The notes under the pieces: generated by a model
The model's database searches: none
Seen by the model: the letters and a program-made list of their open reading frames with translations, nothing else
Told to the model about the DNA's origin: nothing
Source of the DNA: Herminiimonas sp.
Lineage (GTDB): Bacteria; Pseudomonadota; Gammaproteobacteria; Burkholderiales; Burkholderiaceae
Direction: 5' to 3'
Assembly (NCBI RefSeq): GCF_030655415.1
Contig: NZ_JAURVN010000009.1
Span: forward strand, 124,001-188,000
DNA: 64,000 nucleotides
Shown: positions 8,984-18,416 of the stretch, piece by piece
Layout: every line of letters begins with the position of its first letter
Numbering within the stretch: the first letter of the stretch is position 1
Made by a program: the position numbers and the translations under genes

Positions 8984-9184
8984 ATGACAAATAACTCAAC
9001 TACCCGCAGCAACTTCTGGTTCGTCTGGCGCGCACCGATCATTCTGGCAATCCTGACAGTATTCGGCTTGCTCGCAGCTTTGCTGGAAACCGGCGCGTGG
9101 CATTGGGCGGCGTGGCTTGCGCTTGCTGCGCCGATTGTTGTCGGTCTGTGGTTCAGCTTCAAGCGCTCTTCTCAACGCCCTTAA
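8984..9184 (+). CDS. small two-helix membrane protein, unknown function
   Basis: A 66-residue ORF with two clear hydrophobic helices, near residues 17-36 (APIILAILTVFGLLAALLE) and 41-59 (WAAWLALAAPIVVGLWF), and a basic C-terminus. The composition is that of a genuine inner-membrane protein. I see no strong ribosome site before the ATG, and the opposite strand also carries an open frame over part of it. I do not recognise a named family. It stands alone between the iron cassette and the chemotaxis cluster. Confidence 0.5.
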   Translation: MTNNSTTRSNFWFVWRAPIILAILTVFGLLAALLETGAWHWAAWLALAAPIVVGLWFSFKRSSQRP

Positions 9185-9610
9185 AAAGTCAACGTGCGTG
9201 ATGTACGCGAACTTTTTACATATCAAAATCTACTACGCAATATCAATTTTCCCTGCAGTAAATATATCCATCCCATTCGCCTTGGCTTCATCAAGCAACA
9301 CTATTTGATCATCCTCATAAACTCGCGATCACGCATAGGAACCTGCGCGAATACGCGCTGGCAATCCTGATTGTTACTTTGTGAATAATCCTAAAATTGG
9401 ATTTTTATAACGTACTGCCAATAGGTCTTATGCTTTACAAATTAACAATTCTGCAAAGTTTTTTGCTTGCCAATTGTAAAAACTTGTCACATCCGTGGTT
9501 TTAAAGATGACACATTGGGCAAATTCATAGCCGACGAAATGAATGCTGACTATACTAAATCAAAGTTTCCTCAAGGAAACAAACCATTTCATTATTGATA
9601 AGGCCTTTTG
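9185..9610 (+). other. AT-rich intergenic region before cheW
   Basis: There is no convincing gene in these 426 bases. The region is AT-rich near 9380-9480. A perfect hairpin GTTTCC-TCAA-GGAAAC is at 9565-9580, close to the cheW start, and a TATACT hexamer is at 9551 without a good -35 at the right distance. I could not find a clear sigma-28 flagellar promoter. Confidence 0.4.
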
Positions 9611-10102
9611 ATGAACCCGTCGCCACAATCCTCCAACACTTCCGCCGTTACTCCAGTTGAATTTCTTGCCTTTACACTTGGCAAGGAAGAATATGGAATC
9701 GACATCCAAAAAGTACAAGAGCTGCGTGGATACGATGCGGTTACGCGTATCGCCAATACTCCAGAGTTTATAAAGGGTGTCGTCAATCTGCGCGGCATCA
9801 TCGTGCCGATTATCGATATGCGTATCAAGTTCAATCTCGGCACACCAGTCTACGACCAGTTCACGGTCGTGATCATTCTGAATATTGGGGGACGCATCAT
9901 GGGGATGGTGGTCGATAGCGTATCTGACGTCATCACACTCACCAATGACCAACTCAAACCGGCGCCTCAAATGGGCTCCATCGTCGCAGACGATTACCTG
10001 ATGGGGCTGGGCACTATTGACGAACGTATGCTGATTTTGCTGGATATAGACAAATTAATGAGCTCTACAGAAATGGGTTTGATCGAAAAACTTGCAGCAT
10101 AA
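9611..10102 (+). CDS. cheW: CheW-type chemotaxis coupling protein
   Basis: A 163-residue single-domain CheW protein ([56 protein letters not shown]). CheW links chemoreceptor tips to the histidine kinase in the cytoplasm. The ATG at 9611 is preferred to an in-frame TTG one codon earlier, with AAGG upstream. It is followed after 37 bases by a chemoreceptor gene, so the two form a pair. No cheA is in the window; its partner kinase must be encoded elsewhere, unless it serves the hybrid kinase downstream. Confidence 0.95.
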   Translation: MNPSPQSSNTSAVTPVEFLAFTLGKEEYGIDIQKVQELRGYDAVTRIANTPEFIKGVVNLRGIIVPIIDMRIKFNLGTPVYDQFTVVIILNIGGRIMGMVVDSVSDVITLTNDQLKPAPQMGSIVADDYLMGLGTIDERMLILLDIDKLMSSTEMGLIEKLAA

Positions 10103-10139
10103 AACTAACGTCAATACTAACCATTACTACGGAAAAATC

Positions 10140-11837
10140 ATGTTGAACAATCTATCAATCAAGCTGCGTTTGGTTCTGACCATGGCATTTATGGGTGTCA
10201 TGCTCATAATCGGTGGCGCAATGGGTGTATTCGGTCTGCAAACTACAAATAACACTTTGAAGGATATTTACACCAATCAAATGCCGTCATCCAACGCGAT
10301 CAACGTGATGACAACGCGACTGCTGCAAGCGCGCGCCGCGCTCAATCGCGTCGCGATGCGACCGGACGAAGCTAGTGCAGAAACTACCATCAAGCGTGCA
10401 GAAAATTTCTACACCCAATCGGACGACGAATGGAAAAAGTACTTGGCGCTGCCGGTAGAGAATGACGCAGAGAAAAAGCTGGCAGAAGAAGTCACCGCCA
10501 AGCGCCTCACTTACCTGCAAGTCGGCAATCAGCAATTGACTGCGGCGCTGCGCGAACATCGCGTGGATGAAGCCGAAGTTATTCTCTTGAACAAAATGTC
10601 CCCGCTCTTTCAGGATTTGTCTAAAAGCACAGATGCTCTGCTTACTCTCCAGATGGAAAACGCAGCAGCAGGTTACGCAAAAAGCCAGTCGCTGTTTGCA
10701 CAATTTCGTCTGGCTGCCATCGCGGGCGTTTTATTCGGTCTGCTCGCAGTTGCGATCTCAGCCTTCTTCCTGATCCGCGCCATCAACCAGCCTTTGCAAG
10801 AAATGATGGTTCACTTCGACTCTATTGCAGCCGGTGACCTGACCAGCAATATCGAAGTCAAATCCAAAAATGAAATGGGTACCTTGATGCTCGGTCTGCA
10901 GAAAATGCAGGCGCGCCTAACCGATACCGTGTCGCAAGTGCGTGAAGGCAGCACCGCCATCAGTGCAGCGACGACACAGATCGCAGCCGGTAATCTGGAC
11001 TTGTCCAGCCGCACTGAGCAACAAGCTGCATCACTGGAAGAAACCGCATCATCGATGGAAGAACTCACCTCCACCGTCAAGCAGAATGCTGACAATGCAC
11101 GTCAGGCTAATCAGTTGGCAGTGACTGCGTCTTCGGTTGCAGTCAAAGGTGGCGCAGTTGTTTCTGATGTAGTTGATACGATGGATTCGATCAATACTTC
11201 TGCCAAGAAAATCGTCGACATCATTGGTGTCATCGATGGCATCGCCTTCCAGACCAACATCCTCGCGTTGAATGCAGCCGTTGAAGCAGCACGCGCTGGT
11301 GAACAAGGTCGTGGCTTTGCGGTGGTCGCTAGCGAAGTCAGAAATCTTGCACAACGCTCGGCAGCAGCAGCGAAAGAAATCAAATCCCTGATCGACGATT
11401 CAGTCACCAAGGTAGATGCCGGTAGCAAGCTGGTTGCACAAGCCGGTTCGACCATGACCGAAGTGGTCGATAGCGTCAGACACGTTACCGACATCATGGC
11501 GGAGATTTTGGCTGCGAGCCAAGAGCAAAGCGCAGGTATCGAGCAGGTCAATACCGCGATTGTGCAAATGGATGAAGTCACACAACAAAATGCCGCATTG
11601 GTTGAAGAAGCTGCAGCTGCAGCTGCATCACTCAACGATCAAGCTAGCAATTTGTCAGCGGTGGTCAGCGTATTCAAATTACACGGTCACACCAACAATC
11701 AACACATTAGCCCGCAAGCACGCTCTAAGACATTAGCAAGTCGCCCGGCGGCGCCAGCAAAGCGCAGTATTACGACAAGCACGCCGGCAAAAATCGCCAA
11801 CAACAAAGACTCCGATGGCGACTGGGAACAGTTCTGA
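10140..11837 (+). CDS. methyl-accepting chemotaxis protein (Tar-like)
   Basis: About 565 residues. TM1 is near residues 10-32, then a periplasmic four-helix ligand-binding domain to about 190, TM2 near 192-213, a HAMP domain ([20 protein letters not shown]) and the long cytoplasmic signalling coiled coil. The hairpin tip is clear ([38 protein letters not shown]), as is a second methylation helix ([20 protein letters not shown]). The last five residues, DWEQF, fit the xWxxF docking peptide for CheR and CheB. Start chosen at the ATG at 10140 with GGAA upstream. The ligand is unknown. It is paired with cheW. Confidence 0.95.
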   Translation: MLNNLSIKLRLVLTMAFMGVMLIIGGAMGVFGLQTTNNTLKDIYTNQMPSSNAINVMTTRLLQARAALNRVAMRPDEASAETTIKRAENFYTQSDDEWKKYLALPVENDAEKKLAEEVTAKRLTYLQVGNQQLTAALREHRVDEAEVILLNKMSPLFQDLSKSTDALLTLQMENAAAGYAKSQSLFAQFRLAAIAGVLFGLLAVAISAFFLIRAINQPLQEMMVHFDSIAAGDLTSNIEVKSKNEMGTLMLGLQKMQARLTDTVSQVREGSTAISAATTQIAAGNLDLSSRTEQQAASLEETASSMEELTSTVKQNADNARQANQLAVTASSVAVKGGAVVSDVVDTMDSINTSAKKIVDIIGVIDGIAFQTNILALNAAVEAARAGEQGRGFAVVASEVRNLAQRSAAAAKEIKSLIDDSVTKVDAGSKLVAQAGSTMTEVVDSVRHVTDIMAEILAASQEQSAGIEQVNTAIVQMDEVTQQNAALVEEAAAAAASLNDQASNLSAVVSVFKLHGHTNNQHISPQARSKTLASRPAAPAKRSITTSTPAKIANNKDSDGDWEQF

Positions 11838-11882
11838 TCTGAATAAGGAACACGCAAGTGTTCATTAAAAAAGAGACACAAT

Positions 11883-11908
11883 AAAAAATCCGCTGCGGCG
11901 GATTTTTT
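11883..11908 (+). terminator. terminator after chemoreceptor gene
   Basis: An 11-bp perfect stem (AAAAAATCCGC/GCGGATTTTTT) with a 4-base loop sits 45 bases after the chemoreceptor stop. It separates cheW-mcp from the kinase cluster and may act in both directions. Confidence 0.88.
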
Positions 11909-12084
11909 AGTTTAACAAGTGTGCGCTTGAGTGAAGCTACAAACGGTTAGGACATTTATCAATGTGTAATTTTTACAACCATGATTGTCACGAATTAAAT
12001 TTTCTGAGAGATCGAATGCCATTTCTCTGTGGAATAGATTGAGCTCGATTAAAGAGACGAAATGTAAATTTTACAGAAAGTGAT

Positions 12085-12174
12085 ATGAGCGATTCCACCA
12101 TAGAACCTGATGACCATCATCGTCATATTCCCGGTCTGCCAAAGCTCCTGAAAAAAACCATGTTTTCCCTATAA
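12085..12174 (+). CDS. possible 29-residue small protein
   Basis: An ATG ORF of 29 codons, hydrophilic and charged at the N-terminus (DSTIEPDDHHRHIPG) and basic/hydrophobic at the end (LPKLLKKTMFSL). A weak purine run (AGAAAG) precedes the start. It lies 72 bases upstream of the hybrid kinase gene in the same direction. The composition looks protein-like, but an ORF this short can arise by chance. It could be a leader or small regulatory peptide, or nothing. Confidence 0.25.
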   Translation: MSDSTIEPDDHHRHIPGLPKLLKKTMFSL

Positions 12175-12246
12175 ACAGGTGCCAAGAGTTGTGCTCTATC
12201 AATTGATTTTGCATTAAACTTTCCCGTTTATGTTTTGGAAGAAGAC

Positions 12247-15200
12247 ATGCCAACCGCCCCTGCTATCGACCAAACCGGTTTTCGTCGTATCCTCATACGC
12301 AACATCACCTTGCCTTTGGCGGCTGGGGTCACCAGCGCGGCAATTTTTGTTGCGCTCATCTTTTATCTTATTTCCGTTCTCAATTGGGTCGAACATACCG
12401 AGCGCGTGATCGGCAATGCGAATGAAATAACAAAATTGTCCGTCGACATGGAGTCCGGCATACGCGGCTATGTCCTCTCCAACGATATCGCTTTTCTCGC
12501 CCCGTATGAAATAGCCAAGCCGAGAATCGCGGCAGAGATGCTTACTTTAAGCGAGCTAGTTCGTGACAATCCTGAACAAGTCGATAGGCTGCAACGCATC
12601 AAGGCAATGCAAATCCAATGGGATGAATTTGCACAAACCGCTATCAAGATGCGTCGCAACCAAGAAGATGCCGCCAGCTTTGTTGCAAGTGGTCGAGGCA
12701 AGCTGCAATTCGATGAAATTCGCAAGGAGTTCAGCGCCTTTCTGGAGTTCGAACAAAGACTGCGCAAAGAGCGTAATGAATCCGCAAAAAACGTTACGAC
12801 AATCGTCGTCGCTCTGTATTTGACCATCAGTGTTTTACTAAGTGGATTGCTCGCTCTTTTTGGCCGACGCGAGTTGCTCGGTCTTACCACCACTTACAGC
12901 AGCGCACTCCTGCAACAACAACAACATGCGAGCTCATTGGAACAGCTCGCATGGCAACGTGCCGGTCAAGCGCAGTTGGGCGAACAAGGTATAGGCCAAA
13001 TGGCATTGCCGCAACTTGGGCGTGCGGTGCTTGATTTTCTCGCGCGTTACATCGGCGCTTCTGTCGCCGCTCTTTATGTGCGCGAAGAAAACGGCAGCTT
13101 GCGACGGATCGCCAGTTTCGGTTTCAGCAGGGAAAGTGAATTTATTGAACAGTCTTTCGATCATGCAGAAAGCCTGGTTGGGCAAGCAGCGCTGAGCAAA
13201 CGCATGATCCATCTGGATAACGTGCCAGAAAATTATTTGAAAGTGACTTCAGGCCTGGGCAATTCCAAGCCACGTAATGTCGTGATGCTGCCTATTAGTA
13301 ATGATGGCGATATCAACGGCGTGGTTGAACTCGGATTTTTGCACACGCCGACTGAACGTGATCTGGATTTCTTGAAGATCGTCGCGCCAAGTTTGGGCAT
13401 GGCGGTAGAAGCATCACTGTATCGTCGACGCCTGCAAGATGTCTTGGCTGAAACGCAGCAGCTCAATGAAGAACTGCAAGTGCAGCAAGAAGAATTGCGC
13501 ACTGCAAATGAAGAGCTCGAAGAACAGTCCCGCGTACTGGAAGAGTCTCAAGTCAATCTGGAAAATCAAAAAGCGGAACTGGAACAAACCAATGAGCAAT
13601 TGGCCAGCCAAGCCGTAGCCCTTGATCAAAAAAATGTCGCATTGAATGAAGTGCAAGGCGAACTGGAAGAGCGCGCGTTGGAACTGCAACGTGCAAGCAA
13701 ATACAAATCCGAATTCCTGGCCAATATGTCGCACGAGTTGCGCACGCCACTGAATAGTTCGTTGATCCTTTCCAAATTATTGGCCGACAATCAAAAAGGT
13801 AATCTGGACGAAGAGCAGGTCAAGTTCGCCAATACGATTTACTCGGCAGGTAATGATCTGCTCAATCTGATCAACGACATTCTGGATATTTCCAAGGTTG
13901 AAGCAGGCAAGCTTGATCTGGAGCCGGAAGATATTCGTCTTTCTGCTTTGATCGAAGGCTTGAAAATGACTTTTGAACCTTTGGCCGGGCAAAAGCATTT
14001 GCAGTTCACAACGAGTATAGAAACGACTGCACCACAAACGATGTTTGTCGATCGTCAGCGCATAGAACAAATCATCAAAAATCTGTTGTCGAATGCAATT
14101 AAATTTACCGAAGCCGGCCACGTCACACTGACCGTCTCAGGAAAACAAGATGGTCACATTGCTTTCGCTGTAACTGATTCTGGTATAGGCATTTCGCCTG
14201 ACCAGCAAGAAAGCATCTTCGAAGCCTTCCGCCAAGCCGATGGCACCACCAGTCGCCGTTATGGTGGCACCGGTTTGGGTCTTTCGATTTCACGCGACCT
14301 TGCAGCATTATTAGGCGGTTCTATTTCCATCTGCAGCACACCTGGCAAAGGTAGCACCTTCACCTTGCTACTTCCGACCAAAGCCACGGCAAGCGTACCT
14401 GTGATCACACATACCACTGTGACGCCACCAGCCAGCTTTACGTCGGAGGTTGTTACAACACCTGTGCCCGTTTCTGTCGTTGTGCCTACATTCCCTGATG
14501 ATCGGGATAATGACAAACATAGCGCGCGTACGGTATTGGTGATCGAAGACGAAATTGCGTTCGCCCATATTCTGTACGATCTTGCGCACGAGATGCAGTA
14601 TCGCTGCCTGGTATCGCACGGCGCGGTCGACGGTTTGCAAACTGCAATGCGTTATGTACCCGACGCTATTTTGCTCGACATGGGTTTGCCTGACGGTTCT
14701 GGCATGAGCCTTTTGCAGCAGTTGAAGACAGAGCCTAAAACACGTCATATTCCAGTGCATATTGTTTCTGCATCAGACAGAAGCGAGGTTGCCCTGCAGA
14801 TGGGCGCCATCGGCTATGTGACAAAACCAACTTCACGTGAACAACTGAAGCAAGTCTTCCAAAAACTGGAAAGCAAATTCTCGCAAAAGATGAAGCACAT
14901 CCTGCTGGTTGAGGATGATGCGCGCCAACGTGAAAGCGTGGTGCAACTCATCAGCGATGCTGACGTAGATATTACCGCGGTTGCAAGTGGCGAAGAAGCA
15001 ATGGCGCTGTTGCGCACGACCGTATTCGACTGCATGATCATCGATCTGAAGCTCCCTGACATTCAGGGTGAAGAACTATTGCAAAGAATGTCTTCGGAAG
15101 AGATCTGCTCCTTCCCGCCTGTGATCGTTTATACCGGCCGCAATTTGACGCGCGACGAAGAAGCCAATCTGCTCAAGTACTCGCGCTCCATCATTATCAA

Positions 15201-15708
15201 AGGTGCGCGTTCGCCAGAACGTTTGCTGGATGAAGTCACGCTCTTCCTGCACAAGGTTGAATCCGAATTATCGGTTGAACGCCAAAGCATGCTGAAGACC
15301 TTGCGTAGCCGCGATCGCGTATTCGAAGGACGTCGCATCCTGATTGTTGACGATGATGTGCGCAACATCTTTGCATTAACCAGCGCCTTGGAACAGAAAG
15401 GCGCGGTGATCGAAATCGGTCGTAACGGCTTTGAAGCGATTGAGAAGCTGGATCAAACCCCAGAGATCGATCTGGTATTGATGGACGTGATGATGCCTGG
15501 CATGGATGGGTTGGAAGCAACGCGTCGCATCCGTAGCGATCCGCGTTTCCAGAAGTTGCCTATCATCGCCATCACTGCCAAAGCGATGAAAGACGATCAA
15601 GAACAATGTCTGCAAGCCGGCACCTCTGATTACTTGGCCAAGCCAATTGATCTTGATCGTCTGTACTCGCTGGTAAGAGTCTGGATGCCAAATATGGAAC
15701 GCCTGTAA
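12247..15708 (+). CDS. CHASE3-GAF hybrid histidine kinase with three receiver domains
   Basis: About 1153 residues. Order: TM1 near 23-43, CHASE3 sensor about 45-185, TM2 near 187-207, GAF domain about 255-395, a Gln/Glu-rich coiled coil about 395-485, HisKA with the phosphorylated His at 496 (FLANMSHELRTPLN), HATPase_c about 595-715 (NLLSNAIKFT, GTGLGLSIS), a Pro/Val-rich linker, then three receiver domains with acceptor Asp at about 811, 933 and 1080. It starts at the ATG at 12247 behind GGAAG. Its stop overlaps the cheR start by one base. Kinases of this layout can phosphorelay; target and stimulus are unknown. The coiled coil and cheR/cheB neighbours suggest regulation by methylation. Confidence 0.93.
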   Translation: MPTAPAIDQTGFRRILIRNITLPLAAGVTSAAIFVALIFYLISVLNWVEHTERVIGNANEITKLSVDMESGIRGYVLSNDIAFLAPYEIAKPRIAAEMLTLSELVRDNPEQVDRLQRIKAMQIQWDEFAQTAIKMRRNQEDAASFVASGRGKLQFDEIRKEFSAFLEFEQRLRKERNESAKNVTTIVVALYLTISVLLSGLLALFGRRELLGLTTTYSSALLQQQQHASSLEQLAWQRAGQAQLGEQGIGQMALPQLGRAVLDFLARYIGASVAALYVREENGSLRRIASFGFSRESEFIEQSFDHAESLVGQAALSKRMIHLDNVPENYLKVTSGLGNSKPRNVVMLPISNDGDINGVVELGFLHTPTERDLDFLKIVAPSLGMAVEASLYRRRLQDVLAETQQLNEELQVQQEELRTANEELEEQSRVLEESQVNLENQKAELEQTNEQLASQAVALDQKNVALNEVQGELEERALELQRASKYKSEFLANMSHELRTPLNSSLILSKLLADNQKGNLDEEQVKFANTIYSAGNDLLNLINDILDISKVEAGKLDLEPEDIRLSALIEGLKMTFEPLAGQKHLQFTTSIETTAPQTMFVDRQRIEQIIKNLLSNAIKFTEAGHVTLTVSGKQDGHIAFAVTDSGIGISPDQQESIFEAFRQADGTTSRRYGGTGLGLSISRDLAALLGGSISICSTPGKGSTFTLLLPTKATASVPVITHTTVTPPASFTSEVVTTPVPVSVVVPTFPDDRDNDKHSARTVLVIEDEIAFAHILYDLAHEMQYRCLVSHGAVDGLQTAMRYVPDAILLDMGLPDGSGMSLLQQLKTEPKTRHIPVHIVSASDRSEVALQMGAIGYVTKPTSREQLKQVFQKLESKFSQKMKHILLVEDDARQRESVVQLISDADVDITAVASGEEAMALLRTTVFDCMIIDLKLPDIQGEELLQRMSSEEICSFPPVIVYTGRNLTRDEEANLLKYSRSIIIKGARSPERLLDEVTLFLHKVESELSVERQSMLKTLRSRDRVFEGRRILIVDDDVRNIFALTSALEQKGAVIEIGRNGFEAIEKLDQTPEIDLVLMDVMMPGMDGLEATRRIRSDPRFQKLPIIAITAKAMKDDQEQCLQAGTSDYLAKPIDLDRLYSLVRVWMPNMERL

Positions 15709-16529
15709 TGTCGGAATCCAGCAGCATTGATATCGAGTTACGTCTGTTGGTTGAGGCGATTTACCTCAAGTACAGCTATGACTTTCGTAACTATTCCGGC
15801 GCTTCGCAGAAGCGTCGGGTGCTGCATGCATTGCCGCAAATGGAATGTAATACGATCTCCGATTTGCAGGCGCGCGTACTGCATGATCCGAATGCCTTCA
15901 TGCAGTTGCTGCAGTACCTGACGATTCCCGTAAGTGAGATGTTTCGCGACCCGTCGTATTACCTGGCATTGCGCCAGCAAGTTGTACCTTTCCTGAAAAC
16001 GTATCCATCGCTAAAAATATGGATAGCAGGCTGCAGCACCGGCGAAGAAGTTTATTCGATGGCGATCATGCTGAAGGAAGAAGGCCTGCTTGATCGCAGC
16101 ATCATTTATGCAACCGACATCAATCCGGTTTCTCTCGAGCGCGCGCGTAAAGGTGTTTTTGCACTCGACAGGATCAAGGAATACACCAGCAATTATCAAA
16201 AGGCTGGCGGCAAATCAACTTTCTCCGATTACTACACTGCAGCCTATGACGCGGCGCTGTTTGACCGCGCATTAGTGGAGAACGTCAGCTTTTCTGATCA
16301 CAGTCTGGCAACTGACAGCGTATTTTCAGAAACCAATTTGGTGTGCTGCCGCAATGTCTTGATCTACTTCAATCGAAAACTGCAGGAACGTGCATTTGGA
16401 CTCTTCCACGAATCCTTATGCCATCGAGGCTTTCTCGGCTTGGGTAGCAAGGAAAGCATAGAGTTCTCCGCATATACGAATCGCTTTGATCCACTGGACA
16501 AACCCCAGCGTATTTATCGCAAGAGTTAA
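15708..16529 (+). CDS. cheR: CheR-type protein-glutamate methyltransferase
   Basis: A 273-residue CheR: an N-terminal helical region, then the S-adenosylmethionine-binding domain with GCSTGEEVYSMAIML near residues 107-121, IYATDINPVSLERARKG and NLVCCRNVLIYFNRK. It transfers methyl groups to glutamates of receptor signalling helices. It has no TPR extension. The start codon overlaps the kinase stop (TAATG), so the two are translationally coupled, and cheB follows after two bases. It may serve the chemoreceptor at 10140, which ends in a CheR-docking peptide, or the coiled coil of the linked kinase. Confidence 0.95.
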   Translation: MSESSSIDIELRLLVEAIYLKYSYDFRNYSGASQKRRVLHALPQMECNTISDLQARVLHDPNAFMQLLQYLTIPVSEMFRDPSYYLALRQQVVPFLKTYPSLKIWIAGCSTGEEVYSMAIMLKEEGLLDRSIIYATDINPVSLERARKGVFALDRIKEYTSNYQKAGGKSTFSDYYTAAYDAALFDRALVENVSFSDHSLATDSVFSETNLVCCRNVLIYFNRKLQERAFGLFHESLCHRGFLGLGSKESIEFSAYTNRFDPLDKPQRIYRKS

Positions 16530-16531
16530 AC

Positions 16532-17128
16532 ATGACGCAAACCTCAAGATCGAAAAGAGAAAGCGAAATAGCCGCCATTGCGATAGGTGCATCGGCTGGG
16601 GGCGTTGACGCATTGCTGAAAATTTTAGGCGGCTTGCCTGCTAATTATCGTTTACCTATCTTCGTTGTTTTGCATATACGCGATGACAGAGAAAGTCGTC
16701 TGGCTGCTGTATTTGAACAGCATGTTCAAATCCCTGTGCGTCAGGCAAGGGACAAGGAAGAAATCGAAGAAGGTGTGCTGTACTTTGCCGGTCCCGGTTA
16801 TCACCTTTCAGTGGAACAGGATCGCAGCTTCTCACTGAGCGGCGAAGACCCTGTGCATTACTCGCGACCCGCGATCGACATCTTGATGAGTTCGGCGGCA
16901 GATGTGTACGGTTCTACGCTGGCTGGTTTCTTACTAACCGGCGCGAATCAAGATGGTGCGGAAGGCTTGGCAAACATACGGCAGGCAGGCGGTTTGACCG
17001 TCGTGCAAGATCCAGCCGAAGCCTTGATAGCCATCATGCCGCAGGCCGCCATAGACCGTCATCAACCGGATTTGATATTGCCCTTGCATGACATGCACAC
17101 CTTATTAATCAAGCTGGGAACATCCTGA
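16532..17128 (+). CDS. CheB methylesterase domain protein without receiver
   Basis: A 198-residue stand-alone methylesterase. The catalytic triad is visible: Ser21 in GASAGG, His48 in VVLHI and Asp141 in TGANQDGAEG. The usual N-terminal receiver domain of CheB is missing, so activity is not controlled by phosphorylation in cis. It should remove methyl groups (or deamidate Gln) on the same targets as the adjacent CheR. It begins two bases after cheR and ends two bases before the next kinase gene. Receiver-less CheB proteins are often found with hybrid kinases like the one upstream. Confidence 0.92.
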   Translation: MTQTSRSKRESEIAAIAIGASAGGVDALLKILGGLPANYRLPIFVVLHIRDDRESRLAAVFEQHVQIPVRQARDKEEIEEGVLYFAGPGYHLSVEQDRSFSLSGEDPVHYSRPAIDILMSSAADVYGSTLAGFLLTGANQDGAEGLANIRQAGGLTVVQDPAEALIAIMPQAAIDRHQPDLILPLHDMHTLLIKLGTS

Positions 17129-17130
17129 AT

Positions 17131-18291
17131 ATGCACGCCGAGAAACTTACCAAACTGTTGATCGTCGACGATTTGCCAGAAAACTTGATGGCACTGAATG
17201 AGATCATCAAGCAAAACGATCGCATCGTTTATCAAGCCATGTCTGGTGAAGATGCGTTGATGCTCTTGCTGCAACATGAATTTGCCTTGGCTATCTTGGA
17301 TGTCACGATGCCAGGCATGGACGGCTTTGAGCTGGCGGAATTAATGCGCAGCACGGAAAAAACACGCCACATTCCTATCGTGTTTGTCAGTGCTGCCGGC
17401 AAGGAATTGAATTACGCGTTCAAAGGTTATGAAACCGGGGCTGTCGATTTTCTCCACAAGCCGCTGGATATTGCTGCGGTTAAAAGCAAGGTCAATGTTT
17501 TCGTGTCGCTTTACCAGCAACGCAATGAAGTAAAGCGCCAAGTCGAAGCACTGGAAAAGAGCCAACAAGAATTGCATGCAACGCAGATAGAACTGCAGCG
17601 CTCACTGCGTATGCGTGATGATTTCATGTCTATGGTGGCGCATGAATTACGTACCCCGCTGAATACTCTCTTTCTTGAAACGCAGATGCGCAAGATGCAA
17701 TTGGAGAAATCCAATATGGAAGCATTCAACGAAGAAAAACTACAGCGCATGGTCGCGCGTGATGGTCGACAAATCCAAAGCATGATTCGCTTGATCGACG
17801 ACATGGTCGATGTATCGCGCATACGCAGCGGCAAGCTGTCTATACGTCCTACCGAGACCGAACTGTCGGATCTCTTGCAACGCATCGTCAGCGATTTATC
17901 CCATCAAGCAGCTGCGGCTGGCGCAAGCATCATGCTCGACGCCGAGAAAATAGCCAACGGCACTTGGGATGAGTTTCGTGTCGAGCAAATCATCATCAAT
18001 CTTTTGACGAACGCTCTACGCTACGGTGGTGGCAAGCCGGTTACTGTGACGCTGCAAGCCAACCCTGTCTACGCTGAAGTAACTGTGCGTGATCAGGGCA
18101 ATGGCATTACCGCCGCCGATCAACATCGCATCTTTGAACCGTTCGAAAGAGCGGGCACCAAGACAGGTGCGGGGCTGGGCTTGGGCTTGTACATTGCGCG
18201 ACAATTGGCAGAAGCGCATGGTGGCAGCCTGACCGTAGAAAGCACTTACGGCGAAGGCGCGGCGTTCACCTTACGACTGCCCTTCAATTAA
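17131..18291 (+). CDS. receiver-histidine kinase hybrid protein
   Basis: A 386-residue soluble protein: receiver at about 1-125 with acceptor Asp57 (LAILDVTMPGMDGFEL), a coiled-coil linker about 130-160 (EALEKSQQELHATQIELQ), HisKA with His171 (MVAHELRTPLN), and HATPase_c to the end (NLLTNALRYGGG, DQGNGI, GLGLGLYIARQL). There is no membrane segment. It is the last gene of the four-gene operon starting at 12247. The N-terminal receiver could accept phosphate from the membrane kinase, making this a second step in a relay. No DNA-binding output protein is encoded nearby. Confidence 0.93.
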   Translation: MHAEKLTKLLIVDDLPENLMALNEIIKQNDRIVYQAMSGEDALMLLLQHEFALAILDVTMPGMDGFELAELMRSTEKTRHIPIVFVSAAGKELNYAFKGYETGAVDFLHKPLDIAAVKSKVNVFVSLYQQRNEVKRQVEALEKSQQELHATQIELQRSLRMRDDFMSMVAHELRTPLNTLFLETQMRKMQLEKSNMEAFNEEKLQRMVARDGRQIQSMIRLIDDMVDVSRIRSGKLSIRPTETELSDLLQRIVSDLSHQAAAAGASIMLDAEKIANGTWDEFRVEQIIINLLTNALRYGGGKPVTVTLQANPVYAEVTVRDQGNGITAADQHRIFEPFERAGTKTGAGLGLGLYIARQLAEAHGGSLTVESTYGEGAAFTLRLPFN

Positions 18292-18365
18292 AAAAGATTT
18301 TTCTATTCCGTCGAGCGCTCAGTAAAACCTCGTATTCAAAGATTTCTTTAGCTGCTTCACATAAT

Positions 18366-18399
18366 GAAAAAGCTCCTATTTTTCAATAGGAGCTTTTTT
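18366..18399 (+). terminator. bidirectional terminator between kinase operon and hmp
   Basis: A 14-bp perfect stem (AAAAAGCTCCTATT/AATAGGAGCTTTTT) with a TTTC loop, A-rich on one side and T-rich on the other, between convergent genes. It can serve both strands. Confidence 0.92.
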
Positions 18400-18416
18400 C
18401 ATTTCAGGTTCAACAT

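Larger units (their letters stand above)
11838..12246 (+). other. intergenic region between chemoreceptor and hybrid kinase genes
   Basis: These 409 bases hold the terminator at 11883 and, at 12085-12174, a 29-codon ORF listed separately. The rest is AT-rich with no clear protein gene. The promoter of the hybrid-kinase operon should lie here, but I cannot pick one with confidence. Confidence 0.4.

Noticed and set aside
11111..11635. 174-codon Ala/Ser-rich ORF opposite the chemoreceptor
   Set aside because: It mirrors the repetitive signalling coiled coil of the receptor; low-complexity shadow.
12004..12112. TPP riboswitch look-alike (CTGAGAG and GAACCTGAT)
   Set aside because: The two short matches lack the GGGGTGC arm, the closing stems and the TAATNCCNGCG motif, and the downstream gene is a kinase unrelated to thiamine.
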